A program made the translations under genes and the position numbers. The notes beneath the pieces are model-generated. The model ran no database searches. It saw only the letters and a list, made by a program, of their open reading frames with translations, and had not been told where the DNA came from. From the NCBI GenBank assembly GCA_002499195.1, contig DAKS01000057.1, positions 15,994 through 53,141 on the forward strand: a stretch of DNA of 37,148 nt, read 5' to 3'. Positions 30,780-37,148 of the stretch are shown piece after piece (the stretch's first letter is position 1; every line of letters begins with the position of its first letter). This DNA comes from Euryarchaeota archaeon UBA443 (GTDB lineage: Archaea; Thermoplasmatota; Poseidoniia; Poseidoniales; Poseidoniaceae).

Positions 30780-33356
30780 CTACGCCCAATCTTCACCGTC
30801 GAGGGGCATATCATCACTTCGTTTCTTAACCGGAGCCTTTCCATCTTCACGTTGAACAACCTTCTTGACTTCAGTTATGATGTTGCTAACAAGTTTTGGA
30901 CCCCAACCCCTCCATGAAGCAATCTTCTGCTGATCATTGCGAGTCATTGCAAGAACATCCTTCGGAGTACGAATTCCAATCGAGGCAAGAGAACGAGCAC
31001 GCTGGCGGCCAACGTGGCGAATTTTCACGAGTTTCAACAAATCGGGTTTACATCCATGTCGAACACGTTGTCGGAGCGTATCTAGATCGGAAGATAGTTG
31101 AGCAAGTATTGGCATATGTTCATCCGCAAAGACATCATCGGTCATGAGAATTTCACGACCAGCATACAATAGCCAACCCATCAGATCAACACGGTGATGT
31201 ACATCGCCAGGTGAGACATCGAGTTGCTTCTCAATTTCCCGCATGGTTTCTTCTTCAAACCAATGTTCAAGACACCATGCTGATTTCACAAGCCCGAGGT
31301 GTCTTTCCTCGTATGGAATATCGTAGAGTAGTTCATCTTCAACAGCTGCTGCCTTGAGTTGTAAATCCGAACCGATTGTAAGATCGGCTGTCTTGGCCCA
31401 TAACGATGCGAAATCAGGGGTGCTGCAAGCGAGATGGGTCAAGCTGAATTCACTCACAACCCCATCTTGTCGAACCATTCTTCGAACTGCACGACGCATG
31501 CCTGTGCGTAGAATCGATGCAGACAGAGGGTCGAGGTATAATTGAGAAACCCTCTCTCCCATCGGAGTTGCCTCATATTTCATTGCCGGCGGTTCGCCAA
31601 GAGTTTCATTCCATCCACCAACATTGTTCAAGGAAGTAGCGGAAACAAAACCGAGAGAAGGTTTGCTGTGCGAGGAAGGGAGAGGTACTTTTACCCGTTC
31701 TTCTCGAAGAGAAACACCACCAGAATCTTGAGCAACATTGACCCAAATGGGGATATCATCATCCCATGTTTCATCTTCATCGATCGCACGATCTTGTCTG
31801 CGTAATTCATACGATTCATCAACGCCTAAACGCCGCAAAAAGCGTTCTTCAACCAACCAATCAAGCATTGAATCGAGTCGTTCTTGAAGTTGCGAGTTCG
31901 GCATTGTCGTACCTAGGAAGGTGGCGTCAAAGAACGAACCAATCGCTTCACGATGAAGCAAACCTCCTGTGGCAACACAAGACAATAGATGCATACGCAT
32001 AGCAGGTTCAGCAGATAATTTAGATGAAATATCTTCAATTGGACCAAAGAAGTAGCGTTCGCTAACATCATCAGCAACTTGCCATCCATCCGTTCCTTTA
32101 CACAACACCCATGCTTCTCCTATAGGGTCATATCGTGGTCTTCCAGCCCTTCCAAGCATCTGATGAACTTCCATAACTGGAAGTGGTCGACTCATCCCAT
32201 CGCCCCAACGCTTGATGTCTCGGACAAGAACACGTCGTGCTGGAAGATTGACACCAGCTGCAAGAGTTGGTGTTGCACACAATGCAAGAATCGTTCCGTT
32301 CTTGAAACCCGATTCGATCGTTTGACGTTGCTTGTGCGTCAATCCCGCATGATGGAAGGCAACACCGCCACGTACGCAATGAGCAAGAAGTTCCCCCATA
32401 CTGGTTTGGCTTCGTCCTTCAAGTGATTCTGCGAGTTGTTCAAGTTCGATCAAACGCTCTGGTTGTTCCTTCGCAAATCGCTTTTTGACACGTTTCGAAA
32501 GTTTCTTTGCTTCGGATTGGGCACTTCTCCTAGTGCCAACAAAGACCAAGACTTGACCTCCTTGCTCAATCGTATCTTGAACTACTATCCACGAAGGATG
32601 GCTTAATGGCCCCTCGAGATGGCGTGGAGGTGAAAGTTTCTGTTGGGTGGAATCCAATGAAGACGATTGAATTTTGCGAGGTTCCAAATGACGGTCGTGC
32701 AATGTAGCGTATTCGAGGTCGACTGGACGCCAATCGGATTGAACCAAAGTCGCATCGAGCCATTGGGCAAGAATATCACAATTTCCAACGGTGGCGGAGA
32801 GAGCGATCAATTGTGCGTTTGGACGCAAGGTCCGCAATCGCGTCAGATTAATTTCAAGCGTCGGGCCACGAGAAGCATCGTGTAGAAGATGGAATTCATC
32901 CGCAACAACCACGGAAACGTTGCTCATCAATTCTGAGCGGGTACGCATAAGCGAGTCCAATTTTTCAGAGGTACAGATGAGAATATCAGAGTCATCAATG
33001 TTCTTTGCTTCAGAAGTAGAATCGCCTATACCGAGTCCAATTTTGAGGCCAAGATGGCTTCCAATCTCTTTCAATTCTTCGAATTTCTCACTAGCGAGAG
33101 CTTTGAGAGGAACAATGTATACGGCTCTTGAACCAGGGTTGAGGTTCAGAAGTTGATTTAATATCGCTATGTAAGCAACAAGTGACTTGCCTGATGCAGT
33201 TGGTATCGCGAGCAATATATTGCTTTCTTTGAACAACGGTTCCATAGACTCAAATTGAGGTGGATGAAGATGGGTAATGCCCCATGTCTTAGAAAAAAAT
33301 CCTATGGCTTTCTCTGGAAGAGATAGGTTCTGAATCGACCTTTCCTCCTCGCCCAT
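30780..33356 (-). CDS. hel308: Hel308-type superfamily 2 DNA helicase
   Basis: This 858-residue Ski2-like helicase unwinds DNA 3'-5' at stalled forks. Motifs are Q34, motif I IPTASGKS (51-58), motif Ia VPLKALASE, motif II DEFH (153-156), motif III LSATVGN, motif IV region LVFVGTRRSA, motif V TPTLAAGVNLPARRV and motif VI QMLGRAGRPRYD. The C-terminal part holds a ratchet-like helical domain and a helix-hairpin-helix unit (KIRHVGRQRARSLASIGIRT), ending in a basic tail. The length is somewhat above many archaeal Hel308 proteins (about 700-760), mostly between motif VI and the ratchet. It is the first gene of a pair with Cgi121 and divergent from a small membrane protein gene. Confidence 0.92.
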   Translation of the reverse strand: MGEEERSIQNLSLPEKAIGFFSKTWGITHLHPPQFESMEPLFKESNILLAIPTASGKSLVAYIAILNQLLNLNPGSRAVYIVPLKALASEKFEELKEIGSHLGLKIGLGIGDSTSEAKNIDDSDILICTSEKLDSLMRTRSELMSNVSVVVADEFHLLHDASRGPTLEINLTRLRTLRPNAQLIALSATVGNCDILAQWLDATLVQSDWRPVDLEYATLHDRHLEPRKIQSSSLDSTQQKLSPPRHLEGPLSHPSWIVVQDTIEQGGQVLVFVGTRRSAQSEAKKLSKRVKKRFAKEQPERLIELEQLAESLEGRSQTSMGELLAHCVRGGVAFHHAGLTHKQRQTIESGFKNGTILALCATPTLAAGVNLPARRVLVRDIKRWGDGMSRPLPVMEVHQMLGRAGRPRYDPIGEAWVLCKGTDGWQVADDVSERYFFGPIEDISSKLSAEPAMRMHLLSCVATGGLLHREAIGSFFDATFLGTTMPNSQLQERLDSMLDWLVEERFLRRLGVDESYELRRQDRAIDEDETWDDDIPIWVNVAQDSGGVSLREERVKVPLPSSHSKPSLGFVSATSLNNVGGWNETLGEPPAMKYEATPMGERVSQLYLDPLSASILRTGMRRAVRRMVRQDGVVSEFSLTHLACSTPDFASLWAKTADLTIGSDLQLKAAAVEDELLYDIPYEERHLGLVKSAWCLEHWFEEETMREIEKQLDVSPGDVHHRVDLMGWLLYAGREILMTDDVFADEHMPILAQLSSDLDTLRQRVRHGCKPDLLKLVKIRHVGRQRARSLASIGIRTPKDVLAMTRNDQQKIASWRGWGPKLVSNIITEVKKVVQREDGKAPVKKRSDDMPLDGEDWA

Positions 33357-33443
33357 AACCGTAGGTTACGCCAACGGCTGAAAAGGAATGCGCTTGAACT
33401 TCGATGCCGACACGCCTAAGACCTTCCACTTTCTACGAAGTTT

Positions 33444-33953
33444 ATGGACGACCAGACCGAACTCCTAATCGAACAACGCCTGTCGGTGTTTTCAGACGAA
33501 CCTGACCTTAATGATTGGTTCGAAGTGATGTGTGGTGCAGCGATGGCTGTTCTTGGCCTCTTTCATCTGATTACACCCGGAGAATTAGTCGATCCAGATC
33601 TTATGCGATGGTTTGCAGCAGCAGTAGTGGCAGCAGGAGCTGTATGGTCTGGACACGGCTTGAAAGATATGGCCGTTAAAGAAATGCGACGTTCTGCCGC
33701 AATGATGGAATTGAGCGCTTCATCGTCATCGAGTGGAAGCGTTGATCATGGTCTTATTCGAGATGTACTTCTCAATCCGGACGCTTACAAAGAATTCCTT
33801 ACCACTGCCTACGAAGAAGCGTGGGAAGATGGTATCATTACAGAAGATGAACTTGCTGACTTGAAGCGATTCCAAAGTGCTTTGGGAATCAGTGATGAGG
33901 ATGCTGAAAACATTTCTAAGAAGGCAAAGAAGGCGTCCTCTTCAGAAGAGTGA
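33444..33953 (+). CDS. Small membrane protein with a soluble helical C-terminal domain
   Basis: I do not recognise this 169-residue protein. Two hydrophobic segments lie at about residues 30-47 (GAAMAVLGLFHLIT) and 55-72 (FAAAVVAAGAVWSGHGL), forming a membrane hairpin. A Ser-rich linker leads to a helical domain (NPDAYKEFLTTAYEEAWEDG, ITEDELADLKRFQSALG) that resembles the short TerB/EF-like helical modules found after membrane anchors. The tail is lysine-rich. No ribosome binding site precedes the ATG. It is divergent from hel308 and overlaps the convergent large membrane protein by 12 bases. Function not assigned. Confidence 0.6.
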   Translation: MDDQTELLIEQRLSVFSDEPDLNDWFEVMCGAAMAVLGLFHLITPGELVDPDLMRWFAAAVVAAGAVWSGHGLKDMAVKEMRRSAAMMELSASSSSSGSVDHGLIRDVLLNPDAYKEFLTTAYEEAWEDGIITEDELADLKRFQSALGISDEDAENISKKAKKASSSEE

Positions 33954-35969
33954 AGTCCAAATTGAAGTGCTAGAAGCATAATATTCTGCTAACTTTTTCG
34001 CCTTTCTTCTACGGTTTTCCTCGTTGAAAACAATCGCTGCACAAACCAGTAAAGTGATCATTGCTACAGGTCCAGAGTGGGTTATGATTCCGTTCGATTC
34101 GTTGAGAGCGCTAAATTCAGGGGCATCTTCTGCATCGAATTGATTGGAATAATCGACTTGTAGATCGAGTAAATCAAGTGCACAGTCGCACAATGTAACT
34201 GTAATCCTCTCTGGATAGAGGGATGTTTGCAATCGCTTCCAAGAAGAATCATCGATTCCGGCAGGACGTGTTGACCATGTAGGAGAGGATATGGATCCAA
34301 ACGATGATGTTTCGATCATCGCAGTTTCAATGTGATAGATTGAATTCATTGGTTTTTCATCGACAACGAGAAGTGCCTCAAGCATCATCAAATCAAGAAG
34401 AAGAGCGCGCGTAGAAATGATGGAAAATTGAACGATTTGTTCATCCAATCCGTCAACAAGTCTACCGCTTCTCGCTTCAGAAATTTGGTTGAAAATCAGT
34501 TGATCAAGCCGTATTTCATCCATTCCAACAATTTGTAATTGCCATCTTCCATCCTCTCTCTGATAGGCGGAATCAATTTCTAACCAGAGATTGAATGATT
34601 CACCGTCAAGAATTCCAAATGTTGCACCAACGTGCTTTATCATCGTTGCTTCAGGTGTTGCAGGGCTTGATACATCCCACAATTGCTGCACCCTCTCCTC
34701 CAAGAGTTGGTCCAGTGTCCATTCGGAATCGGATTGTATTTCATTAGCCATGGTCCAAAGAGGACTGATGACTCCACTCAAGAACAGTAGAGCAATTGAC
34801 GGAACAAAGACAAATATTCGCAGTCGTTGTGAGGTTGCTGATCGATAGAACTGAGCCCCAAAAAAGATGAGAATTCCAATGATTGGGAAAAGAAAGATTC
34901 CACTTTGAGGAGCCAATTCTGTATCTTCACCAGTTGAAAAATCGAAGAACTGTGCTTCATATTCGACCTTTCCCTCAAATTCAGAAGCATCGGTAGGGCC
35001 AGAACTTTCTACAGCGTAAACACCGCTCCAAATGTAAGGTTGGAATCGATCGCTTTGACCATTCAAACAAAATACATAATCTCCAGGATCGAGTGCTCTC
35101 CAACGATAATTGGTCAAAACCTCATCACCTTCTGCTTTGGTAATGATTTCAGGAGCTGCAACCTGTAGACCCCCAGCAGTTCTCAATCTATGCACACCAT
35201 TGCTCTGTTGCAACTCTAGTGGAACATCCTCCCATTGGATCAGAATCCGCATGATTTCATTCGATTCAACATTGAAAGACCAGCAATCCGAATCATCACC
35301 GACCAGCGCCCCATAGTGCACATCTTCAAGCGATGTTGATTGTGGTTGTAAAGCACTTGAAGGTTCATCAACATCCTTTGATGCCACGTTTTCAGACCAT
35401 GCGATGTCAAGTTCGATGAATGATGCTCCTCGAAGATGCAACTCCCAAGTCGAAGGGCGATCGACAGTGAAAACAATGCGTGCGCGGACTACATCTTCAG
35501 GCCACAGTAACCTTCCTTGCTCAAGATTTAATGGTTCATCCACCCATCTGTGGCCCGTTTCTCCATTTGATGTTGGAATCACAGATTGCTCAGATTCCAG
35601 TGTTGTTACGCTCGATCCAATGATAAGTTTCACTTCTATTTCAGGAGTGTAAACGCCTATTGCATCTCCCTGAACTCTTAAATCGATAAACAACTCATCG
35701 ATAACATCCGGTAAAACTGCAAGTTCGGTTTGTTGAGGAGTCATCTCAAACTCAATAGTAACCGATTCGGTCATCAATGGATTTGCTTGAACCGAACCAG
35801 TGATTACTTCCTCACCTATGGGTACTGACGTCAATTGGCAATCATCATCGGAATCGCAGGAAAAGTACAGTTTTCCTCCATCTTCCTCATCTGTAAGCGA
35901 TGCATCAACAGGAAGGGGCAAAATGCAGATAAGAATCAAGATGACCGTGCATCGTATTCTCCATTGCAT
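33942..35969 (-). CDS. Large exported, membrane-anchored protein with PPC-like beta domain
   Basis: This 675-residue protein begins with a signal peptide (CTVILILICILPLPVDA) and continues with CDSDDDC, a close cysteine pair around acidic residues that could bind a metal or form a disulfide. Residues about 60-330 are beta-sandwich-like. The unit YGALVGDDSDCWSFNVESNE to DPGDYVFCLNG resembles a prepeptidase C-terminal (PPC)-type domain. Two TM helices follow near residues 355-410 (SGIFLFPIIGILIFFGAQFY and FVFVPSIALLFLSGVIS). A second external domain leads to a last TM near 640-655 with a basic tail (RRRKAKKLAEYY). It is probably a cell-surface protein; no enzyme motif is visible. The downstream SprT gene is on the same strand only 36 bases upstream of it, which suggests co-transcription. 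Confidence 0.65.
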   Translation of the reverse strand: MQWRIRCTVILILICILPLPVDASLTDEEDGGKLYFSCDSDDDCQLTSVPIGEEVITGSVQANPLMTESVTIEFEMTPQQTELAVLPDVIDELFIDLRVQGDAIGVYTPEIEVKLIIGSSVTTLESEQSVIPTSNGETGHRWVDEPLNLEQGRLLWPEDVVRARIVFTVDRPSTWELHLRGASFIELDIAWSENVASKDVDEPSSALQPQSTSLEDVHYGALVGDDSDCWSFNVESNEIMRILIQWEDVPLELQQSNGVHRLRTAGGLQVAAPEIITKAEGDEVLTNYRWRALDPGDYVFCLNGQSDRFQPYIWSGVYAVESSGPTDASEFEGKVEYEAQFFDFSTGEDTELAPQSGIFLFPIIGILIFFGAQFYRSATSQRLRIFVFVPSIALLFLSGVISPLWTMANEIQSDSEWTLDQLLEERVQQLWDVSSPATPEATMIKHVGATFGILDGESFNLWLEIDSAYQREDGRWQLQIVGMDEIRLDQLIFNQISEARSGRLVDGLDEQIVQFSIISTRALLLDLMMLEALLVVDEKPMNSIYHIETAMIETSSFGSISSPTWSTRPAGIDDSSWKRLQTSLYPERITVTLCDCALDLLDLQVDYSNQFDAEDAPEFSALNESNGIITHSGPVAMITLLVCAAIVFNEENRRRKAKKLAEYYASSTSIWTSLF

Positions 35970-36005
35970 AGATTGACCTCACCACTCCGAGATATGATGA
36001 CTTGT

Positions 36006-36548
36006 TTAGTTTGCTTCCTGCATGTTCGCAACATCGAGGAGTATCGATGAACAGATTCTGCATCGATATCGGCGGTTAGCTTTTCGTTTTCGAGGATACT
36101 GTTTGTCACATGTTTTGCAAACCCATAGCCAGGTTGCAGTTCGCTGGCGTAGAAACTGTGTGAATTCACGACCTCGTTCCGCTCCAGAAAATGGCCAAAG
36201 GCTTTCCAATCGGCGAAAGGTTGTATCATGAAACCTATTTCCTAAGGCGTGAAGATACTCATGGTACAAAACAAATCGAGCATAATCGTTCCATGATTCA
36301 TTCAATAATTGCGGATGAAGATCGACTGTTTCAACATCCTCGATTTTCAATTCCGTGGCACGAGCCCCTCTTCGAAAGCGAGTTACACCATGACGTTGTG
36401 TTGCATTCCTTCTCAATACTGCAAGAGGAATATCTTGTAGTGGTAGGAGTTCTTCTTCACTCCAATGCCCCATCGAAATCATTTGAGAGAGAATATCCTC
36501 TTTCAATTCAGCAAGTATCTTTTCCTGCTTTTTGGATGGTTTGGCCAT
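36006..36548 (-). CDS. SprT-like zinc metallopeptidase
   Basis: This 180-residue protein has the HEXXH zinc protease motif as HEYLH (96-100) with a third ligand candidate His107 (HALGNRFH). A C-terminal zinc ribbon (Cys144, Cys147, Cys163 and Cys166) follows, as in SprT/Spartan-family proteins. In eukaryotes Spartan digests proteins crosslinked to DNA; the archaeal versions are little studied, so a repair role is inference. The N-terminal 90 residues contain basic stretches (RNATQRHGVTRFRRGARATE) that could bind nucleic acid. GAGG lies seven bases before the ATG. The gene follows the thioesterase gene by nine bases, so the two are probably co-transcribed. Confidence 0.82.
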   Translation of the reverse strand: MAKPSKKQEKILAELKEDILSQMISMGHWSEEELLPLQDIPLAVLRRNATQRHGVTRFRRGARATELKIEDVETVDLHPQLLNESWNDYARFVLYHEYLHALGNRFHDTTFRRLESLWPFSGAERGREFTQFLRQRTATWLWVCKTCDKQYPRKRKANRRYRCRICSSILLDVANMQEAN

Positions 36549-36557
36549 AGTTGTTCC

Positions 36558-37022
36558 TCAATTCCACCGATGATAAGCAGGATGGCCTTCCTTGACAGCT
36601 ACAAACAATCCTTTTCCTGTTGCACATACTTTGTCGTTAGCTTTCAATTCCATTCGAACATGAACTCTATCTTCACCGATCTCTTCGGGATAGGCTTCAA
36701 CGTGTAATTCAACGCCAAGAGGGGTCGGTCGTCGTAAAGAAACTGAATAAGAAGCAGTGACGGTACAAGGTGGTTCATCCAATCCATGCTCATCCATCAG
36801 GGCAATGGCAGCAGCCCAATTCCCATGACAATCAAGCAATGTACCTATGATTCCACCATTAACCATTCCTGGAAAGGCCTGATGCTCTTCTGATGGAGTG
36901 AATTTTAATTCCAAACCGTTTCCTTTTCGAAAAGAGTCTATTTGTAATCCTTTTTCATTTGCAGGGCCGCATCCAAAACAAATGGATTTGGGAGCATACT
37001 GGCGCTGGACTCCGTCTTTCAT
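36558..37022 (-). CDS. Hotdog-fold thioesterase (PaaI-like)
   Basis: This 154-residue protein of the hotdog superfamily hydrolyses acyl-CoA or a related thioester. Visible family features are CFGCGPANEKGLQI near the start, FPGMVNGGIIGTLLDCHGNWAAA (the region with the catalytic Asp/Asn and the active-site helix) and LRRPTPLGVELHVEAYPEEI. The start ATG at 37022 lacks a good ribosome binding site. A GATAATC box about 32 bases upstream on the minus strand could be its promoter. It begins the run thioesterase, SprT-like protease and probably the large surface protein, and is divergent from a gene that starts at 37108. The substrate is unknown. Confidence 0.83.
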   Translation of the reverse strand: MKDGVQRQYAPKSICFGCGPANEKGLQIDSFRKGNGLELKFTPSEEHQAFPGMVNGGIIGTLLDCHGNWAAAIALMDEHGLDEPPCTVTASYSVSLRRPTPLGVELHVEAYPEEIGEDRVHVRMELKANDKVCATGKGLFVAVKEGHPAYHRWN

Positions 37023-37075
37023 AGTTGAACGTCGAGATTGAGAGTCAATAGATTATCCCATTGAAACAAATAATT

Positions 37076-37087
37076 CAATTTATTACT
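37076..37087 (+). promoter_or_regulatory. TATA-like element of the gene at the right edge
   Basis: CAATTTATTACT is centred about 27 bases before the ATG at 37108, the spacing for a leaderless archaeal transcript. It overlaps an imperfect inverted repeat (AATAATTCAATTTATT at 37071-37086). Confidence 0.4.
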
Positions 37088-37100
37088 GAAACCGTAATCG

Positions 37101-37117
37101 CTTGTTCATGCAACAAG
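37101..37117. repeat. Small inverted repeat at the right edge
   Basis: CTTGTT and AACAAG form a perfect 6-bp inverted repeat around CATGC. It spans the presumed start codon at 37108, so if transcribed it could form a hairpin over the start, or act as an operator. It may also be chance. Confidence 0.25.
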
Positions 37118-37148
37118 GACCTTATGTGCCTATTCAATCCAGTAATGG
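37108..37148 (+). CDS. 5' start of a gene running off the window (partial)
   Basis: The last 41 bases form an open frame beginning MQQGPYVPIQSSNG. A TATA-like box about 27 bases upstream, and the lack of a ribosome binding site, fit a leaderless mRNA, as for the gene at 6472. The Gln/Pro-rich start is common in membrane proteins with a disordered N-terminus, but nothing can be named from so short a piece. The rest lies outside the window. Confidence 0.45.
   Translation, partial: MQQGPYVPIQSSN

Noticed and set aside
1..37148. tRNA, rRNA, CRISPR arrays, insertion sequences or prophage
   Set aside because: I looked through the intergenic gaps on both strands and found no cloverleaf, regular repeat array, transposase or terminal inverted repeats. 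Nearly all sequence is accounted for by chromosomal genes.

Overview
The window looks like a piece of a compact archaeal chromosome. The archaeal markers are a uL16/L10e ribosomal protein, the ribosome-recycling ATPase ABCE1/Rli1, an archaeal RPA with its RPA-associated partner, the Hel308 helicase beside a Cgi121-like KEOPS subunit, a geranylgeranyl reductase beside a polyprenyl diphosphate synthase, an archaeal-type pilin, and GGAGGTGAT-type ribosome binding sites. A bacterial-type mutS-mutL pair sits among them. A moderate-GC euryarchaeon with short intergenic gaps, TldD/TldE, an archaeal Tad-like secretion machine and bacterial-type MutSL fits planktonic Marine Group II (Poseidoniales). 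That assignment is inference, because the window has no 16S gene. No tRNA, rRNA, CRISPR array or insertion sequence was found, and no gene-free stretch exceeds about 200 bases.

Left part (1-6.4 kb): the end of an unidentified gene, a small ubiquitin-like protein ending in GG, and then a minus-strand block. In transcription order the block is uL16, ABCE1, and two paralogous PD-(D/E)XK nucleases with Cas4/AddB-like cysteine sets and C-terminal OB-like domains. A perfect hairpin and a 14-codon ORF lie between uL16 and ABCE1.

Middle left (6.4-15.3 kb): a two-TM surface protein, mutS and mutL (MutL keeps the endonuclease motif), aroA converging on and overlapping mutL, moaA, and an archaeal pilin-like protein.

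Middle (15.3-21.2 kb): geranylgeranyl reductase and a polyprenyl diphosphate synthase form a two-gene membrane-lipid operon. Then come a degenerate hydroxymethylbilane-synthase-like protein, an all-helical coiled-coil protein and a protein with three SAP-like repeats.

The most unusual block is 21.1-26.7 kb. One tight minus-strand run encodes RPA, the RPA-associated protein, a small protein of unknown function, two separate T2SSF membrane subunits and a TadA/CpaF ATPase. It joins single-stranded-DNA binding to a type IV filament or secretion motor. DNA uptake or DNA transport is an attractive but untested reading.

Right part (26.9-37.1 kb): TldE/PmbA and TldD, a divergent HxlR-type regulator with repeated GTAAC boxes, Cgi121 and Hel308, a small membrane protein, a large secreted or membrane-anchored protein, a SprT-like zinc protease, a hotdog thioesterase, and the first codons of a gene running off the right edge. 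Five of the seven convergent gene pairs overlap at their 3' ends.
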